From Stramenopiles sp. TOSAG23-3 (lineage: Eukaryota; Sar), in assembly GCA_900128585.1 (NCBI GenBank), contig LT642447.1, positions 1-17,574 on the forward strand: a DNA stretch of 17,574 nt, given 5' to 3'. The position numbers and the translations under genes were made by a program. Positions 9,006 to 16,750 of the stretch are shown here, piece after piece. The first letter of the stretch is position 1; every line of letters begins with the position of its first letter. A model generated the notes under the pieces. That model searched no databases, had not been told where the DNA came from, and saw only the letters and a list, made by a program, of their open reading frames with translations.

Positions 9006-11107
9006 TCAATCGCTTGCGGCAGTGTAACGGGCCTCCCATTGCCTCTGTTTTCTATCCGTAGACTTCGGTTTCTTTCTATTTCTTTTCCCCCCCTTAAGCT
9101 GTGGAGTGTGACCGTCTGCTTTCTGAATTAAGTTCAAAACAGCGAGGTCATCTGGGTGATACTCTTCTTCATCAAGGCGCCCCTCGCCGTTATCTTTCAC
9201 GGTTATCCCGCCTATGTCATCTCCACTGAGTCCATAACCCGACATCGCAGGTGTCTGCGGTCCCCCGCGGCTTGTATCTGGAATGGTGTGAACACTAGGG
9301 GAATGCACAACGCGAGGTGAGTCCATTGCTAGCTGCTTTACGCGAGGCATCGCTTTGTTTATTGGGCCTCGAGGGGTTCCTACTACTGGGTCCTTCCGTC
9401 CAGCAATTTGCTTGTGTGTGTCAATAATTCTGCTCTTGGACTTGGGCCCGCCCCCCCTATTCCCACTTCCCCTATATGCCGCTACACGCCTGTTGCCACT
9501 AGACTTGTTGTTTGAGGGTGATCCTAGGCGAGAAGGCGATGATTTTACCGACACAAGCAATGGCCCCGGGCCTACCGATCGAGATGGGGACAATATTTTG
9601 TGGGACCGCTTGCTTGCCACGGATGGCCCGTCGTAGCGTTCATAACTGACAATCCCTGTTGAACGAAAAAATGATTTATACGAGTCTGTCTTTGGACTTG
9701 TCTGCATGCCTGACAGCCGCTGCTCTAATGTTTCGCCCTCCTGCTGAATATTTGGAATGCCGAACATATTTCTACTGTCTTGGTGTCGTGGTGGGGAAGC
9801 TGCCTTTGACTTCTCAGAGTGCTGTAAATTGCCTAGGGCCCCGCCGTCCTGAGTGGCTATTTTCCTGGCAATTTTCGCCGAGGACAAAGCTTTGGCAGCG
9901 CTTGCGCGAGCAGCTTGCGCACGCAGGTTGAGAGTTGCGGAGGGACTATTTCGACTCCTCCTATACACCGTTGGTTGGGATTGGTATGTTAATGAATTGT
10001 GTGACACAGGAAGCGATGGAACAATGTCTACATCGTTTGGTATAGCGCTTTCATCGTTGTTACTGTTCGTATTCCTATTGTTAGGAATACTCTGCTCTAC
10101 CCCGTTAAAACTACGACGCCCAGGGGAATGTCGTGGCTGAGCCCTGAAGCGTTGATTTCGCATCTGCTCCAAGGAAGGGTCACGCCCCCCCCCCCCGCTT
10201 CCGCCTTTGATTCACGGAACATGTTATTGCTGGTATTTGAAGCATCAATCAGTCTACTATTAAACACCTGCGCTGGCTTATTTTCTGTTTCACGGCTGAC
10301 CCCAGTCCCATGGCTGTCCATATAGCGACCAGGGGCCTCCCTCCCACGCCCATCAACAAATTGCACATCAACAAACTGCTCACTAACACCAGGTGCGAGG
10401 CCATTTCCAGGCCTCGTGGCGGACACATTTTCGCCACCGATTCCAAAAACTTGTTGTTCTACGTGGGTGCTACTGTTCGAGATATCGGTCCTCGTCGCAC
10501 GGGAACTGGTATTGCTCGAAGCCCTCGAAGAGTGAGCTGTGTTGTACTGCAACAATGCAGATGCCGCCGCGGTTGCTGCTGCAGTTGCCACGACCGTGTA
10601 GGCCTCGTTCCTTTCTGACACGGTATAGCTCGGCAAAGGGGAGTGCTTCATTGCCGCTTCTGCCGCTGCCACGGCAACGGCGGCTATCGATTCAATGGGG
10701 GATCGCATAACCAGCTCTTGGTCCCGTGGAACGATTTGGGGGTAGTATTGTTGACCAACGGTGGTTGCGGAAAAATTTCCCCCATTTGCTGGGGGTGTTG
10801 TTATGGGCACAGATCCCAGCTGGGGAGGGACTAAGGTTTGGTTTTGAATAAATTGCGCAGGGGGGTTTGTCGGTGTAGTCAAAAGCTGCGAAACTGCCGT
10901 GTCCGCATAATTTACTAGTTGTTGTAGGGAAGATTTTGGTTGATTCAACCCCGATGTCTCCCCTATGGACGCAATGCCCATTCTAACATGCTGCAGCCCT
11001 TTCCTAACTTCTTCCCGCCGCGATATTTCATCTTCAAGGTACTTCCAGTTATTCTTAGCGCGCCTCTGAAGTGCCACAACGCTGGGCGAATGCTGCGTAT
11101 TTTTCAT
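9006..11107 (-). CDS. Unrecognised Ser-Pro-rich protein, frame interrupted at a 12-G run
   Basis: I do not recognise this protein. Two minus-strand frames fit together as one gene of about 700 aa. The first starts at ATG 11107 and stays open to 10097; its last 28 residues after the G run look out of frame. The second ends at TGA 9006 and opens only at a TGA 18 bases before the G run; its only nearby start is TTG. The frames exchange exactly at 10185-10196. Part 1: a charged helical N-terminus (about 15-45), Pro/Gln/Thr-rich disorder, and two Ala-rich segments (about 140-155 and 170-190). Part 2: another Ala-rich basic helix, then more than ten Ser-Pro motifs (HSPGRR, LSPSRS, SSPSRL, DSPRVVHSPS and others), and a basic C-terminus with KGGKRNRKKPKS. 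Composition suggests a disordered, possibly CDK/MAPK-phosphorylated scaffold or cytoskeletal protein; that is inference. The break may be a sequencing error, a real indel or frameshifting. Confidence 0.7.
10185..10196 (-). other. 12-G homopolymer at the frame junction
   Basis: Twelve C on the plus strand (12 G on the coding strand) sit where the two halves of the Ser-Pro-rich gene overlap. In the first frame the run reads as the end of an Ala codon plus Gly codons. Thirteen or ten G would join the halves into one open frame. Confidence 0.9.
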
Positions 11108-11286
11108 TGCACTGAAAGTTTTTCTTTCGTCAACTTTCTCTCTATAAACACATTATTTCTCATTGGCACAGTTAATATATTTGATCTAGTTATTCATATA
11201 TATATCTACTGCAAGAAAAAGATTTTCCCCAACCTTGATGAAACAACTGTGTGAAAGGGTAACTTATGTACTCTCATTCCAAACTC

Positions 11287-11350
11287 TATTATTATATTTT
11301 TATTATTTTTTTTATTTATTATTATTATTATTTTTTTTTTATTTTTATTA
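11287..11350. repeat. TTA/T-rich microsatellite
   Basis: Interrupted TTA/ATT array with T-runs, ending directly at the left arm of the inverted repeat. Confidence 0.85.
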
Positions 11351-11412
11351 TCAATCATCTCCTCATCATCACATCGATCGACGCGATGGATGATGGATGG
11401 AGGATGATTATA
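11348..11412. repeat. Imperfect inverted repeat (possible hairpin)
   Basis: CATCATCACATCG (11364-11376) and CGATGGATGATG (11384-11395) are complementary except for one bulged A, around a 7-nt loop ATCGACG. The complementarity continues outwards with gaps: AATCATC at 11353-11359 against GATGATT at 11403-11409. It could form a DNA cruciform or an RNA hairpin. Function unknown. Confidence 0.6.
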
Positions 11413-11993
11413 ATGTGATAAAATGTAGAGAATACAGAATACAGTATTTAATTTAATAGGACATAAAAAATATGGCTAACCTACTATTCCTATATATACT
11501 ATTTACTCTGCTTTAAAACTTCTTCTTCTTGTGGTCAAAGAAACCATGAAAGAAGAAAGAAAGAGAAGAAGAGAGGATAGGATGATCAACTCCTGATGAG
11601 CTGCTGAAAAACCCATTTTAGTTAAAAGTGATACAGTTGCTGTTTTTTCACCTTTTTTTCAGACAAAAAAGCAATAAACAAGCTTGAAGAGAGCGCAAAG
11701 CTTTAGTAATTAATGCTGCTGTACTATCGAAAGGGTCAAGCTGCAACTATATACACACTGCTGAATTATACTTCCCTACTACCTTGGTATAACCATGTAC
11801 AACCGTGCCAACAGCGGACCCTTCTTCTATCTATCCCATCATATTATTATATTGTATTATAGATTACATCATTTACAATCATCTGTTGTCTCTTGCACTG
11901 TTGTACGAACTTCACTCCAGAGAAGTACTATATAAGAACACTATCCGGAAGTGTGTCTCTTTGTTGTTGTTGGTTGTCAGCCAGCGGGCGGCC

Positions 11994-12086
11994 ATGGGCA
12001 TCAAAACCCGCCCGAAGAAGAAGAAAGAAAAAAAGAATAAAATCGTCGGTCGTCGTGTGCCTGGGGACGCAGAATTCAGACAATGA
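11994..12086 (+). CDS. Upstream ORF 1 of the EF-hand gene (30 aa)
   Basis: Starts in GCCATGG, a textbook strong eukaryotic start context and better than that of the main gene. It encodes a very basic peptide (MGIKTRPKKKKEKKNK...). Its stop TGA overlaps the ATG of the next short ORF as ATGA. It lies 226 bp before the main ATG, in a different frame. It is either a translated uORF or part of a spliced first exon; neither is proven. Confidence 0.35.
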   Translation: MGIKTRPKKKKEKKNKIVGRRVPGDAEFRQ

Positions 12087-12184
12087 CCAAGAATAAAATA
12101 ACCACCGAAACAGTATCGCCACAGCTAATTGATTGCGACGAAAAACTAACCGAAGCAGTAATGAATATTGCGAGTATTACTTGA
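12083..12184 (+). CDS. Upstream ORF 2 of the EF-hand gene (33 aa)
   Basis: Starts within the stop of upstream ORF 1 (ATGA overlap), begins MTKNKITTETV and ends with TGA 36 bp before the main ATG. Its frame differs from both the first upstream ORF and the main gene. The arrangement would allow termination-reinitiation control of the EF-hand protein, but chance is possible for so short a frame. Confidence 0.3.
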   Translation: MTKNKITTETVSPQLIDCDEKLTEAVMNIASIT

Positions 12185-12219
12185 AAAAAGTGCACTGCAA
12201 TTTGACGACGACCTCCAGG

Positions 12220-14121
12220 ATGAATACACCAACGGCACAGATACGGACGCGCAGGTCTTCTATTGTGCTGCGGCAAAGTTTAAAGAAAGCGATATCCGAA
12301 AATCCCGCGGGCGATGCACCAATGACACTAGAGGAGAGGAAGCAGGCGTTTGATAGTCATTTTCCTGTTACGAAACCAGATTTGCCTACTCTCGCCCCCG
12401 TAAAAGACGACAAAATTGGTCCAAATAACCCTTCGCCAAAGCTGAGAAGGTTGGCCCGCCGGAGCTCTGTTGCAATCACCCAAAACTTGGAAAGTTTGTC
12501 GCACGCCCATGGATCACGAAAAAAAAGTATTGCCACGAGTGGAAATGATTCACACTGCAGCGAGTTTCACCCGGAAGAACTGAAATCTAGAGATTTCATA
12601 GAGCACCTTAGAAAAGAATTTATGGTTGATTCAAGCCACGATGGAAACATATTGTACTCGGACCAGAATATTCTTAAGAGAGAATCCCTAAAGTTTGAGA
12701 AACGAATACAGTTTACGCTTAAACGGTTATGGGATCTTGTGGATACGGACGAAAGTGGCAACATCAGCAAGGTCGAGTACTTTGAACTGCACCGGCGTCT
12801 TTTGAAAGCGTTAGTTGAGGGCGAAGTTTCAGAGGAGGAAGAGGAAGAACTAGCGAACGAAGATTGGGCACACGATACAAACGGTCATGACGATGACATC
12901 CATGTCATGATCAAGCAACAGTTTGTATCGGCATTTTTTCGAATGGTTGATGTTTGGACGCACGATATTAACGTAGACGAGTACGCCACATTTCTAGAAG
13001 ATGCGTTTGATCGCATCGCAGAACCAGATGGGAACGGTGGGTTTCAGTATAAGTCTGTAAATAAAGTTTGCTTTAGAGGTCGTCGGTCTTCGGTAGTAAT
13101 CCAGAACGGAAAGTTACTCGCATTACAACTGCAAGAGCTGCAAGCAAGAGAGAAAGCTGCAGCCGAAAAAAAGAAGGCAAAGAAAGCCAAAGAGGAGGCC
13201 GCGGCAGACAGAAAGAAACGGCAGGGAGCAAAGGGCGCGGAAAAAGACGACCCAAACGGTTGGTGGAACCGCATGCATAAAGCGAAGGGGAAGTGGTGGA
13301 GCAAGCTGAAAAACGCAAACGCGGCAGTGCATGGTATGGCGGGAGGTGGAAAACAACAGTGCACCGTCCTCTCAGTAGACCCCGACAGGAACATGCACGT
13401 GAGGCAAATCGATGATGGGGAGCTGACTGCCGAAGCTGCTATGCCACTTTCATACATAAAATTTGCCGAAAATCCTAACAATAACAGAAGTGGAGTTGTC
13501 TACGTGGAAGGAAGGAAGGGGGCCCCCAATATTCATTTAGCAGATGTAAATCGCGTTGATTGGAACAAATTTTACCGAGCAGTATATTCTGCCCACCCTA
13601 ACCCATACGCTTTCATCGCCGACTTCAGAAACAGCGAGTTCAACAATCAAATGGTGGCATCGGGGTCAAAGCAAAACGGACCGCTTGGGTTGTTAGGAGA
13701 AAAGCTTGGTTCCCTTTCTGTATTTTCAATTGCTCCAAAAGTTGCTGCCGGGGGGAAATTCGACACTTCTAGAAATGATTACAGACCTGAAAATGTTCTC
13801 TCGAGCGTTCTAACTGCGATTAATTCGTACACAGGGAAAGATGTACGATCGTCCCTTTCAAAAGTAAAAACAAGCCCTTTGGGGGCAGTCCGGGTACATA
13901 AGGGTAGGCCGAACATAAAGAACCTCATGCCAAATAGCAAAGGGCGAAAAAAAAAGAAGAAACGAATTAAAAACTGGCTGCAGATAGGCGGCACAAGTCT
14001 CACCAGTCCTACATCAAGAAGCTCTGCTTCACTGCTCAGCCCAGTTGAGTCGCGGGGGTCGATGCCCTTGGCGGTCAGCCCTATCAAACATGGAGGGAGG
14101 GCCCGCGGCGCTACATTGTAA
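12220..14121 (+). CDS. EF-hand protein with RRSS motifs and basic C-terminus
   Basis: 633-aa protein, family not recognised. One canonical EF-hand loop spans residues 175-186 (D175-T-D177-E-S179-G-N181-I-S-K-V-E186), all ligands present, so it should bind calcium. A second, degenerate EF-like loop near 244-255 (DVWTHDINVDEY) lacks the central Gly and has its hydrophobic residue shifted by one. RRSS occurs at 11-14, 80-83 and 288-291, each followed by a hydrophobic stretch, and matches basophilic-kinase sites (R-R-x-S). A Lys/Ala/Glu-rich helix (about 305-335) precedes a WW-x9-WW basic-aromatic segment (348-360). Residues from about 370 to 470 look globular but are unknown to me. KGRKKKKKRIKNW near 574 resembles a nuclear signal or polyanion-binding site. 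The start is the first in-frame ATG; upstream the frame opens only at TTG 12133. Inferred role: calcium- and kinase-responsive regulator. Confidence 0.85.
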   Translation: MNTPTAQIRTRRSSIVLRQSLKKAISENPAGDAPMTLEERKQAFDSHFPVTKPDLPTLAPVKDDKIGPNNPSPKLRRLARRSSVAITQNLESLSHAHGSRKKSIATSGNDSHCSEFHPEELKSRDFIEHLRKEFMVDSSHDGNILYSDQNILKRESLKFEKRIQFTLKRLWDLVDTDESGNISKVEYFELHRRLLKALVEGEVSEEEEEELANEDWAHDTNGHDDDIHVMIKQQFVSAFFRMVDVWTHDINVDEYATFLEDAFDRIAEPDGNGGFQYKSVNKVCFRGRRSSVVIQNGKLLALQLQELQAREKAAAEKKKAKKAKEEAAADRKKRQGAKGAEKDDPNGWWNRMHKAKGKWWSKLKNANAAVHGMAGGGKQQCTVLSVDPDRNMHVRQIDDGELTAEAAMPLSYIKFAENPNNNRSGVVYVEGRKGAPNIHLADVNRVDWNKFYRAVYSAHPNPYAFIADFRNSEFNNQMVASGSKQNGPLGLLGEKLGSLSVFSIAPKVAAGGKFDTSRNDYRPENVLSSVLTAINSYTGKDVRSSLSKVKTSPLGAVRVHKGRPNIKNLMPNSKGRKKKKKRIKNWLQIGGTSLTSPTSRSSASLLSPVESRGSMPLAVSPIKHGGRARGATL

Positions 14122-14144
14122 GGACACGAGACACGAGATGATGA

Positions 14145-14680
14145 ACTAAAAAACAAAAAGTTGGCCCTGTTATTTATAAATAGTTTCAATTTTAAAACAA
14201 GAAAATTGGCTGTTATTTAAGTAATTAAATTTATTCAATTTATCGTATACTGCGAACTTATCTCTGCTCCTGAGATTATACTAATCAATACACCCTTGTC
14301 ACTTCGTCTTGACTATTATTTCTCATGTGTACTCCATGCATGATCCGAATCGGTATGTCGATTTGCGTCGATGTCAAAAGACCAGTATGATAGACATGAA
14401 ATTTTAAAAACAAGAGAATTGGCTGTTATTTTTAAGTAATTAAAATTAATGTAAATACTGCGAACTGAAATCTCTAGATTTAGACATTCTAGGTTTACAT
14501 TCCTTCATGAACTGCGAACTTGTCTTTGCTCTTTTGGACTTACTAATCGATATACCCTTGTCACGACTCAGTCTTGACTATCATTCTCAGATGTACTCCA
14601 TTTATGATCTGAATCAGTAGGTGGATTAGCCCTGCTTCCACATGACATGAAATTAAAAAAAATGGCTGTGACAATTAAAC
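14145..14680. repeat. Imperfect tandem repeat, unit about 213-250 bp
   Basis: The unit begins with an A-rich AAACAAGAAAATTGGCTGTTATTTAAGTAATTAAA-like head, cited here as the anchor TTGGCTGTTATTT (14206 and 14419). It continues through ACTGCGAACT (14249; 14457 and 14511), CCCTTGTCAC, TCTTGACTAT, GTACTCCAT and GACATGAAATT (14393; 14644). There are two full copies plus a third head (about 14644-14680). A diverged head also lies directly after the EF-hand stop codon (14145-14180). The second copy is longer because of a 54-bp insertion bounded by ACTGCGAACT. It is noncoding. Origin by local duplication or satellite seeding is inferred. Confidence 0.8.
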
Positions 14681-14844
14681 AATTTTAAAATTTTTTAGAA
14701 AAAACAAACCCCTCTAATTTTCTTTTTAATAACTTCTAATTTAATTAATTCTTAAGAATCTTATAGAAGTTTGAAAAGAAAATGATTTTCACGCGAGAGG
14801 TCGGTCGCCGCTGGACTGGCATAGTTTTTATTTGGCGTGAGCCA

Positions 14845-15956
14845 TCATGCATCCAGATTATGCACAAATAGCGTGGCTTCAGGGAAAAGGCCAGAGTCTG
14901 GCAAATTGATATTTCTGTCGTCTTCATCAGCCCCGAAAGATCTCTTTGGAAAATTTGAGTTCAAGGAGTAGTTGGTTATTTCCATTTCTTTTTCATGCAG
15001 GGTTATATTTACAAAGTCGCGAACATTTTGCACGACCCGTCCGGAAGCTTGAAGACCAGGCGAGCCGAGTCGGCTCCTGCGGCAGGCTCCTCCAGCAGCC
15101 TGCCTTTCGAACTGTTGTAGTTCTGCTCTTTCGTCAACTTTTTTGACATCTCCATTGCCTCTTTAAGAGCTTCGGCTTCCTCTGCTTCCTCAGCTAGGCG
15201 TACCCTTTCGTCAGCTTCGCGCTTCATCCTTTCCTCCCGCTCCCGATCAAGTCGTAAACTTTCGTTGTACGCAAAATCCTGTTGTTCCTGTAACCGCCTA
15301 CGCTCTTCTCGATCTCGTTGGATTTGTCTGCTTTCCTGCACCAAACCTTCCGCTTGGGCAGTGCATGCCGCAAGTTGGCCCATCAAACTTTCCGCACTTT
15401 CCACCTTATCGCCTTCTATACGGGCCAACAGGATCGGGTGGGTTTTCTGTGCAGGCCAAACTAATACTGCGAGGAACGGAAAAGTCGCAGCCTGCAAGGA
15501 CCGGGTCGCGCTATAGGCCTCACGTTGGTCGACGTCTCCGCCCCAGGTAACGAAACGGCCATTTATGAAATTGACCAACTCATTGTTGCATAAAATGCTC
15601 TTACAAAATCTGTCCGTTTCTTCGTGTATAGACGAATGCAGATACACTAAAATAAAGGAAGCGTTATCCCGCGCCCGCCTAAACGTTGCCTCGGGCCCAC
15701 CGATAGAAAAATGAGGATGCCTTTCCCCGAACTTGGCTTCGAAGCTGCTTATAAAGGATCTCGCCGCATTTTCAGAAGTCTGCTGGACTTCCTGTGCACC
15801 TGTAACGGCCCGCAGGGGATTCAAAACCATGCTCATAAATGGCGATAGATAACGCCCAACAAACCCATTGGCGTGCGCTTGTTCCCTTACGATATTTTGG
15901 GCTACCGCAACGTTCCTTCCGTCTGACGGGGCAGGTTCACTCATGATTGCGGCCAT
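14845..15956 (-). CDS. FAF2: FAF2/UBXD8-like UAS-UBX protein, frame broken inside the UBX domain
   Basis: Matches the FAF2/UBXD8 family, which recruits the AAA ATPase p97/Cdc48 to ubiquitinated proteins at the ER and lipid droplets. Order seen: an N-terminal segment with a hydrophobic patch (about 36-52); a UAS thioredoxin-like domain (about 68-195; SFEAKFGERHPHF, ILVYLHS, FCKSILCN, FVTWGGD, ATFPFLAVLVWP); a charged coiled coil (about 200-275; REERRRLQEQQDFAYNESLR); and UBX from 298 (ARLVFKLPDG). After Gly307 the frame runs to a stop at 15009. The rest of UBX (VQNVRDFV, NFPKRSF, SGLFPEATLFVHNLDA) continues one frame over, from 15033 to the TGA at 14845. About 11 residues, strand beta-2, are missing at the joint. 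No UBA domain is visible at the N-terminus. The start is ATG 15956 (A at -3); Met5 is an alternative, and the longer frame starts only with TTG. Confidence 0.85.
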
Positions 15957-16215
15957 TGTGAGAATTCGGTTGGGACCAACAATGTAAAAACAAAACAAAA
16001 ACTACGGGGTTTTTCTACGTCTTCTATCAGCTCTACTTCCACCACCACGAAATATTTGAATACATTGCACACATACATTTTATTCTTCACATCATTCAAG
16101 AGTTGTTTCGGAGGAGGTATATTTGTTTTATTACTACCTATATATACTACTTACATTATTATTATTTTAATGACGTAGTAGTAGTCGTCGTCTTTTTTAA
16201 TTAATAATAAAAATA

Positions 16216-16386
16216 TCTTCTTCTTCTCTCTTTCTTCTCTCTTTCTTCTCTCTTTCTTTCTTCTCTCTTTCTTCTTCTCTCTTTCTTCTTCTCTCTTTCT
16301 TCTCTCTTCTTTCTCTCTTCTTCTTTCTCTCTTCTTCTTCTCTCTTCTTTCTCTCTTCTTCTCTCTTTTTTTTCTTTCTTTCTTCT
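16216..16386. repeat. 171-nt uninterrupted pyrimidine tract (TTC / TCTCTTTCTTC)
   Basis: Every base from 16216 to 16386 is C or T, built from TTC, TCTC and TTTC units. It lies 260 bp upstream of the FAF2-like ATG, where it is purine on the coding strand. Arg/Lys/Glu-only open frames on the minus strand are translations of this repeat and are not genes. Such tracts can form triplex DNA and are length-polymorphic. Confidence 0.95.
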
Positions 16387-16669
16387 GTCTGCTGCTGCTT
16401 CGTGCTTCGTGTCGTCTTCTCTTGTCGTGGGATTCATCAGTGAGTTTGTAAGGTAAGGAAGATTAAATCAGAAATAAAAAACTGATATTCATAGGAATTG
16501 GGATTGTATTATGTATATATATATTGTATTCTATTTAGCATTTCCCGTCAATTCTTGTGATTTGTTCAATCGTATTGAATGTATTATAAACCCTCCTTGT
16601 GATTATATAATATTTACGTACCTGATGAATATTTATTTATGGATGATAGGCACATTGCCACAACCGTTA

Positions 16670-16750
16670 TTAACTAGTTTTCAAATTAGGTTTTTTAATT
16701 CTAGTATTATTCCCATGTTAACTAGTTTTCAAATGAGGTTTTTTATTCTC
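16670..16750. repeat. 48-bp direct duplication
   Basis: TTAACTAGTTTTCAAATTAGG at 16670 recurs 48 bp later at 16718 as TTAACTAGTTTTCAAATGAGG, followed in both by TTTTTTA. The two copies are adjacent, so this is a local tandem duplication in AT-rich spacer. Confidence 0.85.

Larger units (their letters stand above)
11108..11993. other. AT-rich spacer between divergent genes
   Basis: Head-to-head space between the Ser-Pro-rich gene and the EF-hand gene. It contains a TTA microsatellite, an imperfect inverted repeat (11348-11412), TTC/GAA-rich pieces (11518-11578) and otherwise AT-rich DNA. Promoters of both genes should lie here. No RNA gene or supported ORF is seen before the short upstream ORFs. 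Confidence 0.6.

Noticed and set aside
12133-12219. N-terminal extension of the EF-hand frame from TTG 12133
   Set aside because: There is no ATG in it, it overlaps uORF2, and the translated residues lack the character of the rest of the protein. ATG 12220 was preferred.
13044-13481. Cys/Phe/Ser-rich minus-strand frame within the EF-hand gene
   Set aside because: Antisense shadow of the Lys/Ala/Glu-rich coding stretch.
16201-16437. Arg/Lys/Glu-rich minus-strand frame
   Set aside because: Direct translation of the pyrimidine microsatellite.
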